DNA of 64,000 nt, from the NCBI GenBank assembly GCA_017527205.1, contig JAFXQK010000036.1, positions 62,001 to 126,000 on the forward strand, read 5' to 3'. The DNA comes from Lachnospiraceae bacterium (GTDB lineage: Bacteria > Bacillota > Clostridia > Lachnospirales > Lachnospiraceae). The first letter of the stretch is position 1. Each line of letters starts with the position of its first letter. This document shows positions 36,199 to 45,069 of the stretch, one piece after another. The translations under genes were made by a program, and so were the position numbers. The notes beneath the pieces are model-generated. The model was given only the letters and a program-made list of their open reading frames with translations. It ran no database searches and had not been told where the DNA came from.

Positions 36199-37397
36199 AG
36201 CGGGTATACATAACGACGGTTTTGACCTGTTTTGTAATCTTAGCTGCATTCATTGCCTGCTTCCGCATTTTGAATCATTCCGGCGGAAGGGATACCCTGA
36301 AGGTCGGATTTATCTATGATAATGACGAGAGTACGGCCTACACCTATAACTTTTCCCTTGCGAAGGATGAACTGGAAAAGAAATATGGCGAGCGCGTGGA
36401 AATCGTGACCTGCAGCAACGTGCTGGATGATGAGATGGAGGAGCCTTTACGGGAGCTGGCGGAAGAAGGCTGTGACATTATATTTTTTAATGGCTACAGC
36501 GAATTGGTGAGGCAGCTTGCTCCAGAGTATCCTGATACGCAGTTTTGCCAAACCTCTTACATGGACATGAGTGGTGAGACGGTTCCTGTCAATTACCATA
36601 CCTTTAAGGGAGAGGCCTATCAGGGACGCTATGTGAGCGGAATCGCGGCGGGCATGAAGATTCAGCAGATGATTCAAGAGGGGACGATTACGGAAGACGA
36701 AGCCCAAGTGGGTTTTGTGGCAGCGTTCCCCACGCCTGAGGTGATTTCTGGGTATACTGCCTTTCTGATGGGTGCCCGCAGCGTGGTTCCTACGACCGTG
36801 ATGCGTGTTTTCTATACGCATAACTGGAGTAGCTATGCGCAGGAGAAAAGCGCGGTAACAAGGCTGATTGATGACGGGTGTGTGGTGATTTCCCAATATA
36901 CCGATACCATTGGTCCTGCCATCGCCTGTGAGGAAGCTTCGCAGGAACGCGAAATTTATTTTGTCGGGTTTAATCAGAGCATGTCGGAGGTCGCTCCTAG
37001 TTCATCCCTGGTCACGGCAAGAATCTGTTGGGAGCAGTATATTCTCTCTGCCGTGAAGGCCGTGATGGCGAATAAGAAAATCGAATCCGTCGTTTCGGGA
37101 CACATTCGCGGAACGGATGCCTTTGCGGGCTTTGAGGAAGGCTGGATTGAGATGGTCGACTTGAATCTCCAGGTCGCAGCGCCTGGGACGCAGGAGGCCA
37201 TGAATCGTGCGATTGAACAGTTTAAGCGTGGTAACGGTGACTTTGTATTTAAGGGGAATTACATCGGCGTGAATCCTGAGCACCCTTCGGATACCTGCGA
37301 TTTACGAAATGGATATATCGAGAACGAGAAAACCTCCTATCCGACATTCCATTATATCCTTACGGGTGTGATCAAATTTGTTTCAGAGGAGAAGTAG
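36195..37397 (+). CDS. BMP/PnrA-family binding protein, membrane-anchored
   Basis: The 400-residue protein starts with one hydrophobic segment (about 4-24) without a canonical lipobox, so it is secreted or anchored by this helix. The rest is a BMP-type periplasmic-binding fold: KVGFIYDNDESTAYTYN at the start, CDIIFFNGYSELV, FCQTSYMD, and GRYVSGIAAGMK with the conserved Gly run. Known family members bind purine nucleosides or similar ligands (PnrA). Its ATGA overlap with the HD-GYP fusion gene suggests the two are made together and that the binding protein may feed ligand information to the propeller sensor. Confidence 0.85.
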   Translation: MKRVYITTVLTCFVILAAFIACFRILNHSGGRDTLKVGFIYDNDESTAYTYNFSLAKDELEKKYGERVEIVTCSNVLDDEMEEPLRELAEEGCDIIFFNGYSELVRQLAPEYPDTQFCQTSYMDMSGETVPVNYHTFKGEAYQGRYVSGIAAGMKIQQMIQEGTITEDEAQVGFVAAFPTPEVISGYTAFLMGARSVVPTTVMRVFYTHNWSSYAQEKSAVTRLIDDGCVVISQYTDTIGPAIACEEASQEREIYFVGFNQSMSEVAPSSSLVTARICWEQYILSAVKAVMANKKIESVVSGHIRGTDAFAGFEEGWIEMVDLNLQVAAPGTQEAMNRAIEQFKRGNGDFVFKGNYIGVNPEHPSDTCDLRNGYIENEKTSYPTFHYILTGVIKFVSEEK

Positions 37398-37503
37398 TCC
37401 GCGAGTTTTACGCGCAAATTGATCAAGAAGAAAACACGAAATGATCCTATGACACGGCAACCTTTTTGTTCGGTATCTGATTGATTATGAGAAAGACATA
37501 CAT

Positions 37504-37869
37504 TTGATGATGATTGACATGCATTACATTCCCGCGCAGTCTTACGGAAAGTATCCTGAGGAGTTCGAAGAGACTTTCCTGTGGTGTAAATGTTACTATA
37601 ATCCCGTGAATGATCTTTTGGCGGTGGATGGGTGTTATTGGGCATGCCCATATAGCTTGATCGTATTGGATTTTAGCCATCCCATGACAGCCGTGGAAGC
37701 AGAGGATTGGGCGGATGTTTTCCAGTACTGCGGGAACCATCCTGATTTGGATGACATTGATTTTGTGGGTTGGGAAGGCAACGATCTTGTGTGTAAGGCA
37801 ACCGGAGAAACACCGGAAGATTTTAACCTAAAGGGCATGTGCAACGTGAGGTTTTCTGATCACCAATGA
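37504..37869 (+). CDS. Small soluble protein, unknown
   Basis: The 121-residue protein is acidic, rich in Trp, Tyr and Cys, and has no signal or membrane segment. Recognisable pieces are WCKCYYNPVNDLLAVDG and DWADVFQYC. Small, acidic, Trp-rich proteins of this kind are often immunity or antitoxin-like, but no toxin partner is seen. The start is uncertain (TTG-ATG-ATG run without a clear ribosome site), and the piece could be the tail of an older gene. The adjacent 37398-37503 shows no gene. Confidence 0.55.
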   Translation: MMMIDMHYIPAQSYGKYPEEFEETFLWCKCYYNPVNDLLAVDGCYWACPYSLIVLDFSHPMTAVEAEDWADVFQYCGNHPDLDDIDFVGWEGNDLVCKATGETPEDFNLKGMCNVRFSDHQ

Positions 37870-37913
37870 TTTTGGAACCTTGTAATTTGATGCTTAATGG
37901 CTGGGGAGGCTAG

Positions 37914-38429
37914 ATGGAAAATCAACAACTGTCTGAACAATTTGAGTTTCGAACCATAAAGCAAGCGGAAGCGGATGAGGCTGCAGTAATAGAACGAATC
38001 TGCTTTCCTCCGCAGGAAGCATGCACTCCGCAACGCATGAAGGCGCGCATTGCCGTGGCAGCGGATCTGTTCTTCGTGGCAATCGACAAGGAAAACAGAA
38101 AGATGGCCGGGTTTGTCAATGGAATCGCCACGGATGAGTCGAAGCTGCGGGATGAATTCTATGTGGATGCCAGCCTGCATGTTCCCAAGGGAAAGAACGT
38201 CATGATACTGGGAGTTGACGTGTTGCCCCAATACAGAGGACTGGGACTGGCGAGGGAACTGGTAGCCCAATATTGTGCAAGGGAATGGGCGCGGAACAGG
38301 GAAAAACTGGTTCTGACATGCCTTTCTGATAAAGTGGCGATGTACAAGAAATTTGGATTCCAGGATCTTGGGGAATCCATGTCACAATGGGGCGGAGAAC
38401 AGTGGCATGAGATGGTGATAACGAAATAA
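37914..38429 (+). CDS. GNAT-family N-acetyltransferase
   Basis: The 171-residue protein has the GNAT fold, with the acetyl-CoA-binding motif A in LGVDVLPQYRGLGLAREL (about residues 100-117) and the closing MYKKFGF strand-helix element. The family transfers acetyl groups to amines. The acceptor, which could be a small molecule, a protein or an antibiotic, is not apparent. GGGGAGG precedes the ATG. It stands close to but apart from the small protein upstream. Confidence 0.9.
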   Translation: MENQQLSEQFEFRTIKQAEADEAAVIERICFPPQEACTPQRMKARIAVAADLFFVAIDKENRKMAGFVNGIATDESKLRDEFYVDASLHVPKGKNVMILGVDVLPQYRGLGLARELVAQYCAREWARNREKLVLTCLSDKVAMYKKFGFQDLGESMSQWGGEQWHEMVITK

Positions 38430-38560
38430 ATTTGTATAAATTGAAGGATGAATTAGGTTATCTGGACAATCCTGGTTCGGAAAAAGTTTTTGATGATTGA
38501 AATTTTTTTAGCCTTTTTCCGTCTATATAGATAGATCACCGAAATGAGAGGTATGTATTT

Positions 38561-38973
38561 ATGGAAAAGGCTATCGTAATTCTGTTGAGTTGGATGCTGT
38601 TGATGTCTGTGTGTGGCAGATGAGACTAGAACAGGTACATGAGCAATTTGATGCTGCAAATGTTCAAATGAATCAGTCAGAGGAGGTAAATGCTGAAACT
38701 GCATCAACAGAAGAAGCTATCGATATTGCATGGTGTCGCACTTATTATTGGGCTATGGGTAGTGACTACATTTACATAGGTTCAGACGGAAAAATCTATG
38801 CAGAGGGCGAGATGGAGGAGCCCTTGTGGTGGCCCTCAGGTGCATGTAAAGAGAATTATTCAGGTGAGCAGTTTACGGAAGAAGAACTTAATGAGTTTCT
38901 CAGTTTAAACGAAGATGATGAGGACGGGCAGAAAGAGATGCTCAGAAGAAAGGGTATTAGATTGGGAAAATAA
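38561..38973 (+). pseudogene. Small lipoprotein gene broken by a frameshift
   Basis: A start after GAGAGGT at 38561 opens a 20-codon frame that reads like a lipoprotein signal (MEKAIVILLSWMLLMSVCGR) and then stops. From about 38600 a second frame, shifted relative to the first, continues for about 120 residues: VHEQFDAANVQMNQSEEV, IDIAWCRTYYWAMGSDYIY and an acidic C-terminal helix. The simplest reading is a one-base indel in the TG-rich stretch around 38600-38620. A sequencing error is also possible. The mature domain is not recognised. Confidence 0.6.
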
Positions 38974-38984
38974 CAATCAAACTT

Positions 38985-39095
38985 AAACCCCATGGTTGCC
39001 GAAGGGCATCCATGGGGGTTAAAATTGTAAAAGCGCGAGACGGCGCACGACGTCCGGGGGATGTCGGCCTGCGCGGACCGGAGCGAAGCGGTAAT
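38985..39095 (+). other. Hairpin-rich intergenic segment with a GC-rich island
   Basis: AACCCCATGG (38986-38995) pairs with CCATGGGGGTT (39010-39020) but has no T tail. Next, about 39040-39075, GCGCA-CGACGTCC pairs with GGATGTCG-GCCTGCGC, a 13-bp GC-rich helix with one bulge that is unlike the AT-rich flanks. With the terminator at 39101 this could be the end of a small structured RNA. Confidence 0.4.
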
Positions 39096-39100
39096 CATAT

Positions 39101-39140
39101 AAATACCGCAGGGTTCAGAGCCCTGCGGTATTTTTGTTTT
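39101..39140 (+). terminator. Terminator between convergent genes
   Basis: AAATACCGCAGGG pairs perfectly with CCCTGCGGTATTT around a 7-base loop, with a T run after it. The A-rich left flank lets it work for the minus-strand gene at 39161 as well. Confidence 0.9.
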
Positions 39141-39160
39141 GCAAGTAAACAATCCCTCAT

Positions 39161-39580
39161 TTAGTATGAATCAGTATGCTCAATCTCTATTGGCTCAGAA
39201 CCATTTGTGGCATAAACAGTTCCGGAAAATTTTACATTGTATGTACCTGAACCCTGAGTTGGAATGGTATCTGATACAATTAACCTGCGATTCAAAGAAG
39301 AAACGGGAGTTGAGTAAATTTCAGTTGTACCCTTATAGATTTTTATGGTACCAGAAATGGAGGTAACTTGACTGTTTCCGAAAATCGCAACGGAATAGTA
39401 AACGCCGCTTGAACTGGGATCTACGGATATTACAGTGCTTTGCACGTATGTATACCTTGTCTGATCGGTAGAGGCTACATTGGCAATCTCATTTTGTGTT
39501 GGGAAGGAGGCATATGCCGTGCAAGGAGTAAATGCTAACAATACAGCTGATAATCCAAGTGCTAATAATCTTTTTTTCAT
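39161..39580 (-). CDS. Small secreted protein, unknown
   Basis: The 139-residue protein has a clear Sec signal (basic MKKR, hydrophobic core, cleavage after about TAYAS near residue 25). The mature part is about 110 residues of beta-rich sequence with an immunoglobulin-like alternation (VYYSVAIFGNSQVTSISGTIKIYKG). AAAGGAG precedes the ATG. It lies 60 bases downstream of the anti-sigma-like gene in the same direction and is a candidate target of the ECF sigma factor encoded there. Confidence 0.75.
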   Translation of the reverse strand: MKKRLLALGLSAVLLAFTPCTAYASFPTQNEIANVASTDQTRYTYVQSTVISVDPSSSGVYYSVAIFGNSQVTSISGTIKIYKGTTEIYSTPVSSLNRRLIVSDTIPTQGSGTYNVKFSGTVYATNGSEPIEIEHTDSY

Positions 39581-39640
39581 AAAGGGACTCCTTTCTTATT
39601 TGTATTATATATATTATTAACACTGGGATTAAAAAAAACA

Positions 39641-40339
39641 CTACAAATTTTTCATTTTTTCGACAAATTTTATTATATTATTTTTGTCAAGACTGGAATG
39701 TAGTTCGTAATACCAATCATTAGAATGCCAATATAAGATATTGCTAAAATTATTATCAATCGATTCACAGTATAAATACTCAGTATCCTCAATCACAAAG
39801 GAATAGATATTGTAATGTTCATTATCGAAAGTTATAGAATTTTTTATGTTAAAACGGTAGATTTCAATTGAATCCGTACCATTTTCATAACAATAATATT
39901 CAGTCTTCTCTGTAATCAACGAATCTGTTAACATATACCCTTCGGATAGAAAAAGAGTATCTGGTTGCGATGGTTTATCGGCTGAGAGGTCTTTATTATT
40001 ATTGATAATAATATATTTTTGGTATATCTCAATAATAAAATCCTGACATGATGCCCTAACATTTTCGTTAAATAATAATATTGTGAAACATAAACCAATA
40101 ATGGCAAGAAAGATTAAGGCGGTTTTGTAAAGAAAAGTATATGTAATTAAGGCGGTTCTTTTTATTTGTATTGTTTTAATATATCGGTTCATTTTTTTTG
40201 AATACTTTTCGGGTAACGTCACTTTGTGTGATTCAAAATCTTTAATTAATTCGTTGTTTTCTTCGTTTGCTATTTCTACTAAGGCCAATTGAAGAAAGGC
40301 CTCAAATGCATCATCACTTGATATATTATTTTTGACCAT
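39641..40339 (-). CDS. DUF4367-type anti-sigma factor
   Basis: The 232-residue protein has a cytoplasmic N-terminal part (about 1-62) with the helices expected to hold a sigma factor, one membrane helix (about 66-88) and an outer domain of about 140 residues of the DUF4367 kind (LFLSEGYMLTDSLITE, YSFVIEDTEYLYCE, LYWHSNDWYYEL). It overlaps the sigma factor gene by 14 bases, which is typical of co-produced sigma/anti-sigma pairs. The outer domain would receive an envelope signal. Confidence 0.82.
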   Translation of the reverse strand: MVKNNISSDDAFEAFLQLALVEIANEENNELIKDFESHKVTLPEKYSKKMNRYIKTIQIKRTALITYTFLYKTALIFLAIIGLCFTILLFNENVRASCQDFIIEIYQKYIIINNNKDLSADKPSQPDTLFLSEGYMLTDSLITEKTEYYCYENGTDSIEIYRFNIKNSITFDNEHYNIYSFVIEDTEYLYCESIDNNFSNILYWHSNDWYYELHSSLDKNNIIKFVEKMKNL

Positions 40340-40874
40340 GTGCTATCCTTTCATATAAAAGTTGTTTTGCACGATATAACTGCATTTCAACAGTTTTTTT
40401 CTTTATTTTAAGTATGGAAGCTATTTCAGAATTTGATAAATGACCAAGATATTTTAACTCCAAAACTATTTTGTATTTTTGATCCAATTTATTGATTTCT
40501 TCTTTGATTAGTCTTATCTGTTCATCTAATATAAGACTATCTAAAACATGGTCTGTATAACTAAGTTTATTTTGTAATAAATCACTGGAGACATCGCAAA
40601 CGGTATAAGGTTGCCTTTTTAGGGCTTCAATATGATTTTTGCTGATATTGCGTGTGATGGTTATAATGTAATTTTGTGCTCGCTTGGGATCTGTAAGGTC
40701 TATATCATTTAAATGAGTTGAGAGGACAAGATAGACATCTTGAGAAAGATCCTCAATGATATGGGGATCGAAATTAAATCGTTTTAGAGTGTAATAAACT
40801 GTTTTTGAGAATTTTTCATAAATGGTTAGAAATTTATTTTCATCTTCTGGACTTTCAAATGTCAATACAAACAT
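40326..40874 (-). CDS. ECF-type RNA polymerase sigma factor (minus-strand pair)
   Basis: The 182-residue protein has region 2 (about 25-90; IIEDLSQDVYLVLSTHL binds the core, YIITITRNISKNH melts the -10) and region 4 (about 125-175; a helix-turn-helix LSNSEIASILKIKKKTVEMQLYRAK). It starts 15 bases after the XRE gene and overlaps the anti-sigma gene, so the three form one operon. It probably directs transcription of envelope genes, including its own operon and the secreted protein at 39161. Confidence 0.93.
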   Translation of the reverse strand: MFVLTFESPEDENKFLTIYEKFSKTVYYTLKRFNFDPHIIEDLSQDVYLVLSTHLNDIDLTDPKRAQNYIITITRNISKNHIEALKRQPYTVCDVSSDLLQNKLSYTDHVLDSLILDEQIRLIKEEINKLDQKYKIVLELKYLGHLSNSEIASILKIKKKTVEMQLYRAKQLLYERIAHGQK

Positions 40875-40889
40875 GGTTAAATCCTTAAA

Positions 40890-41237
40890 TTATTCTTTGT
40901 ATTCTTTATCTATCAAAAATTCAAAAATATCCAATAATTTTGTTTGGACTTTTTCAGGTAATTTACTAAGCCTTTGGCCAAGTAGCTGTATGCGGACGTC
41001 ACTATATTCGAAATGATTTTTGCTTATTAATGCATCAGTTGGTATGTTTAGGCATTTGGAAAGTTTTTTCAGCGTATTGTAGCTAGGTGATTTATAGCCA
41101 CATTCCAGACTTGATATAAATGCCGTACTTCTGTCGATGCATTCGGCAAGCTTTTCTTGAGTTAATCCTGCCAACTCGCGATAATGTTTAAGATTCATTC
41201 CAAACTCATTACCATCATTTTCTGATATTTTCGTCAT
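40890..41237 (-). CDS. XRE-family helix-turn-helix regulator
   Basis: The 115-residue protein has a Cro/C1-type HTH (about 12-68; LKHYRELAGLTQEKLAECIDR and STAFISSLECGYKSPSYNTL) and a short C-terminal helical part for dimerisation. It heads the operon with the ECF sigma and anti-sigma genes, ahead of a 228-base divergent region (41238-41465), and may repress one or both directions. GCGAGGA precedes the ATG. Confidence 0.92.
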   Translation of the reverse strand: MTKISENDGNEFGMNLKHYRELAGLTQEKLAECIDRSTAFISSLECGYKSPSYNTLKKLSKCLNIPTDALISKNHFEYSDVRIQLLGQRLSKLPEKVQTKLLDIFEFLIDKEYKE

Positions 41238-41465
41238 TTTATTTCCTCGCCGTTAAATACTTATGACTATCGGTAATAGTATATTTATTTTGGAAATACA
41301 TTTGAAATATCTGTGAGCATATAATATACTACTAAAAGTATAAGTTTTAATAAAAAACTCAAAATTCAACCTAATATAATTCTGTAATGTAGTATGTGCA
41401 TAAATATATTTGTTTATTGTTTAAATATGAATAAGATGGATTATGCTGAAAAATATACTTAAGAG

Positions 41466-42023
41466 ATGAACGAAATGTTGTTTAGTGCGATTGATTTCAA
41501 TGATGAAGATACGCGTGAAATGTTTCATCAAATATACATGGAAAATTCTAAGATAATGTATTGCGTTGCCTATGGCATATTGAAAAATAAGGCAGATGCG
41601 GAAGATGCTGTCCATGCTGCATTTGTGAGCATGGCGGAAAACTTTTATGAAATTAAGGATATAGAGTGTAGTAAAATTAAAGGGTTGTGCGTATTACTAT
41701 CAAAGCATAAAGCGATAGATTTGATAAGAAAACGAAAACATTTTAGCAACAAAGGTATCGAAGATGATGAATTAGTGGATGAGCAACTGGATGGATCTCC
41801 CGAAAAACATTATTTGTACAAAGAACAAATCAAATATGCTAATCAAATACTTGATCAATTACCATATGTTTCTAAAGAGATATTGATACTGAAGTATTAT
41901 TACGGATTGGAAAATTCTGAGATTGCCAACATGGTTGGAATTAGCAAAAAAAATGTTGAGATGAAAATTTATCGTGCGAAAAACAAGATTAGGGAGATTT
42001 TGAAAAATGAACAGAAAAAGTAA
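41466..42023 (+). CDS. ECF-type RNA polymerase sigma factor (plus-strand pair)
   Basis: The 185-residue protein shows region 2 (KNKADAEDAVHAAFVSMAEN and LLSKHKAIDLIRKRKH) and region 4 (LKYYYGLENSEIANMVGISKK with the following helix). The start may be the second ATG at 41475, which is better spaced from TTAAGAG. The last 17 bases overlap the anti-sigma gene. It is a paralogue of the sigma factor encoded divergently. A decayed second copy of this gene lies at 42778-43060. Confidence 0.93.
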   Translation: MNEMLFSAIDFNDEDTREMFHQIYMENSKIMYCVAYGILKNKADAEDAVHAAFVSMAENFYEIKDIECSKIKGLCVLLSKHKAIDLIRKRKHFSNKGIEDDELVDEQLDGSPEKHYLYKEQIKYANQILDQLPYVSKEILILKYYYGLENSEIANMVGISKKNVEMKIYRAKNKIREILKNEQKK

Positions 42024-42708
42024 AAATTCTAAGGAAGAAATCATAATTAGTGATTTGATTTCAGATTTACATGAGAAGGAACTAGAAGAAATATACAGTA
42101 AAATCGTTGTTGATGAGATAGAATTTTCTGAACAGTTTCATGAAAAAATGCGATTTCTTGAAAGCAAATTACATAGGAGAAATTATCGAAAAACAGTTTT
42201 ACGGGTAGCTATAGGCGCAATGGCATGCATGGCAATTGTTATTCTGTTGGCATTTCCAGGTTATGTAGTTAATGCGAGCAGATACGCAATAGAGTGGTTT
42301 CAAGGTCATGTAGGAATGCAATTCATAGCTAATCCCAAAGAAATGGAAGCGGTTGGATATCATCTCTCATATGTTCCGGATGGATATGCCTTAAGAGAAT
42401 CTGGCTTTGGGGAAAAGAATGGATATTATATATTCTTGAATGATGGTAATGAAGAAATTTGTTTTTATTATGTCAATAATAATGCAGCATTAACAATGGA
42501 TTATGATGATTCTTTATTTAATGTCGCAACGATGGAAGATGGGAGAATGCTTTATATTAGTAAGTCAGAGAATGATATTGATGGAGCAAGCATGGTATGG
42601 CAGTCCCAAGATGGGAGTACTGAATTCAGCGTGAATTGTGATGTTGCATTTTCGGATGAAGAATTATTAAAGATTGCGAGCAGCGTGGAATTTGTGGGAA
42701 AGGAATAA
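42007..42708 (+). CDS. DUF4367-type anti-sigma factor (plus-strand pair)
   Basis: The 233-residue protein has an acidic N-terminal sigma-binding part (about 1-60), one membrane helix (about 62-88), and an outer DUF4367 domain (YHLSYVPDGYALRESGF, then NGYYIFLNDGNEEICFYY, and a C-terminal SDEELLKIASSVEF that closes the family). The 17-base overlap with the sigma gene indicates a paired product. The stretch after it (42709-42777) holds no gene. Confidence 0.87.
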   Translation: MNRKSKNSKEEIIISDLISDLHEKELEEIYSKIVVDEIEFSEQFHEKMRFLESKLHRRNYRKTVLRVAIGAMACMAIVILLAFPGYVVNASRYAIEWFQGHVGMQFIANPKEMEAVGYHLSYVPDGYALRESGFGEKNGYYIFLNDGNEEICFYYVNNNAALTMDYDDSLFNVATMEDGRMLYISKSENDIDGASMVWQSQDGSTEFSVNCDVAFSDEELLKIASSVEFVGKE

Positions 42709-42777
42709 TAAAACCGGGATGCGAAAGAAGCCGCTCATATTGCATTTTTGAGTTTGGCAAAAAATTAATTAATTTAA

Positions 42778-43060
42778 AGATATGGATTGTAGTAAAATTA
42801 TAAATTCATGCGTATTACTATCAGAGCATAAAGCAATAGTTATGATAAGAAAATGAAAGTATTTAGCATCCAAGGTCCCGATGATGACATAGTAGATGCG
42901 CAACTTATATGATCTGTTGAAAAACATTTTCTATACAAAGGACAGATCAAATATGTAAGGCAAATGCTAATCACGATGGATTGAATTATCTACTGTTAAA
43001 AACCATCAGAGTATTTGAGAATGTTAAGCCTATAAAAAACATAATTAGTGATTGAATGAG
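42778..43060 (+). pseudogene. Decayed copy of the ECF sigma/anti-sigma gene pair
   Basis: Base by base this stretch follows the sigma gene at 41656-41860: GATAT-GAxTGTAGTAAAATTA, GTATTACTATCA-AGCATAAAGC and GAAAAACATT-TxTACAAAG are shared. It has in-frame stops and small indels. After about 43035 the match jumps to the start of the anti-sigma gene (CATAATTAGTGATT), so about 200 bases are missing in between. It cannot encode a working sigma factor. Confidence 0.8.
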
Positions 43061-43075
43061 ATAAAATATTTTGAC

Positions 43076-43098
43076 AGGAGGTGTGTCCAATGTTTTAG
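43076..43098 (+). repeat. Leader repeat copy 1: strong Shine-Dalgarno plus two-codon ORF
   Basis: AGGAGGTGTGTCC is followed by ATG TTT TAG. Nearly the same sequence occurs at 46664-46686 (copy 2), also directly after AT-rich DNA containing ATATTTT. Confidence 0.5.
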
Positions 43099-43201
43099 GA
43101 TGATGTGGTGATTTTAAAGTGCTGTTCTAAATGGAAATTTGAAGAAAGCGTAAAAGGAGGCAGAAGTAATAACGGAACTCTGCGCATTTGGAAAGGAGCG
43201 C

Positions 43202-43879
43202 GTGGATCTAATTGAGACCGATTTTGAAATAAACAGGCAAAGAATTAGTGAAGCCAACCTGGCAACGGGAGAACTTGTGGAACTGGCACCTTCCAAGGAC
43301 GAAGCCTATAAGGAGAAGATAAGGGGTTATCGCAACATGTTAAAGACAGTGCTGCTTGATGAACGACAAATGATCATTTGTACAAGTGACGGCATATGTC
43401 CTTATGACCTGCGGAGCAGGGAGACAAGTGACGTATATGGGTGGTCAAATCATGGAATCATTCCCCAAAGCATTGATCAGATCGTTATGACTAATGAGGG
43501 CAACCTGGCAATTCTGTATAAGGAAGTAAATTCGGATGGACCCCTCTTCCTTTTGCTTAAGCCTACGGATAAGAAAGAGGAGTTAAAGTCCATAACGCTT
43601 GCGGTAGCCTCATATAACAAAGAAAAATATAAAAAGGTGGTAGCACTTTTTCAAAAAGAATATCCGTCCTATGTCATTAACGTCAGGGATGATTATGAGG
43701 AAGCGAATCTTTTGACCCAGCTTGGGGCAGGGGACGGCCCGGTTCTCATTGACACGGCAATCACGGGATTTGAGGATCTGGAGAAGCTGTGGCAGCCTCT
43801 TGATGAATTCTTCGCGCAGACGCATTTGGCGGATGAAATGGTACCGAATGTCTTGGAGTTTGGAAAATTGGGGACTTGA
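43202..43879 (+). pseudogene. Internal fragment of an extracellular solute-binding protein gene
   Basis: The 225 codons from a GTG without a usable ribosome site match in layout the middle of the 748-residue binding protein encoded at 47108. They include a propeller-like part (RQMIICTSDGICPYDL) and then a binding-protein start (ITLAVASYNKEKYKKVVALF, LLTQLGAGDGPVLIDT). The frame remains open upstream to 43154, so the 5' end is lost, and it stops at 43879 before the second lobe. It therefore lacks both the signal peptide and most of the binding domain. Confidence 0.65.
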
Positions 43880-43920
43880 CCTATTTATTATTTCATATTA
43901 GATGACAGGGGGTCACACAT

Positions 43921-44877
43921 ATGGTAAGAAAAATCATCTTTTATATGGTTTTAATGACTGGATGTATTTCGATTGGTGCTTGTGACGGAAAAAACGCAGA
44001 TATGGAGGGGGATCTACAAACAGCGGAGCATACTGTTATCCCTGTATCAGATGAAGCTTTATGTGGACACTATATATGCGAAGAGCCTGGCTTTGGGGGA
44101 ATGTTTGAGCTGGACCTATATGAAGATGGGAGCGCTGGTTATATGGAGGGCGCTTCAAGCAGTTATTTCGGGGACGGCTTTTGGACGCTGTCTGAAAACA
44201 GATTGATGATAAAGGATGTCGGATATGGAGAGGAATGGGATATCTTCTTTGACGTTGAGGATGATTGCCTAATATATGATCTGGAAGCGTCGCATCCTTT
44301 TCTTTATGTAGATATTCCTGACTGTACGAAGTTTCTCAAAAGGGAAAATATAGATGAAGCATGGCTGGCAGATCTGAACGAACGGATTCAGGAACGAGGG
44401 CGAGAGGTGTTTGCTTCCATTCCAAAAGCAGTTGAAGACATGAAGAAGAGGCGTGAGGAGATTTTAAGCCGTGTCAATAAACAACCCTTTCAGGGATTAG
44501 ATTTTCAAGGATTTGTATGCTTCGACGCTTCCATGAACCATGCAGATCCCTCTGCCCCTATTCTGATATGGGTTGAGAATGCTGATGGTGAGAAGCTTTG
44601 GGAGTCCTCTTTGGAGCTTTCCGGTGAAGAGGATAAAGCATATCATTTCTACGAAAAAGAAGGAAACATCAACTACATTATCGAATATAGCGCATATACA
44701 AAAATGCACTTTTACATGTTTAGTCTGGATGCAACAGGTGCAAAGATAGACGAACTGACATATGATGTTCCTGAAAACATCGACAAAGCAGGCTTTAATA
44801 TGGTAGTCAAGCCATACTTCATTAGCTCCAGATTGATCGTTGGAGTAGGAGGGAATGGAGTGGCAGTATGGCAATAA
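43921..44877 (+). CDS. Lipoprotein, unknown function
   Basis: The 318-residue protein has a lipoprotein signal with lipobox SIGAC (Cys about 21). A beta-rich first half follows (YICEEPGFGGMFELDLYEDGS resembles small lipocalin-like domains that test ligand- or stress-dependent folding), then a charged helix (about 145-185) and a second beta-rich part. AGGGGG precedes the ATG. It sits among damaged genes but is intact. No partner is evident. Confidence 0.75.
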   Translation: MVRKIIFYMVLMTGCISIGACDGKNADMEGDLQTAEHTVIPVSDEALCGHYICEEPGFGGMFELDLYEDGSAGYMEGASSSYFGDGFWTLSENRLMIKDVGYGEEWDIFFDVEDDCLIYDLEASHPFLYVDIPDCTKFLKRENIDEAWLADLNERIQERGREVFASIPKAVEDMKKRREEILSRVNKQPFQGLDFQGFVCFDASMNHADPSAPILIWVENADGEKLWESSLELSGEEDKAYHFYEKEGNINYIIEYSAYTKMHFYMFSLDATGAKIDELTYDVPENIDKAGFNMVVKPYFISSRLIVGVGGNGVAVWQ

Positions 44878-45069
44878 AAAACTGATTCATGATGGCGACG
44901 CAAATGGCATAAAGCTTGCAAAAGTATGCTAACAGTCATGATATAAATAATTATATCGAAGCATTTAAATAAAAATTTGAGGGGCATAGAATGCTTCTAA
45001 AATTGGTGGCAATAGAGGGCCCAGAGATTCGGTTTATAAGAGCGGTTCGAGCAGGACACACAGAGAAGC

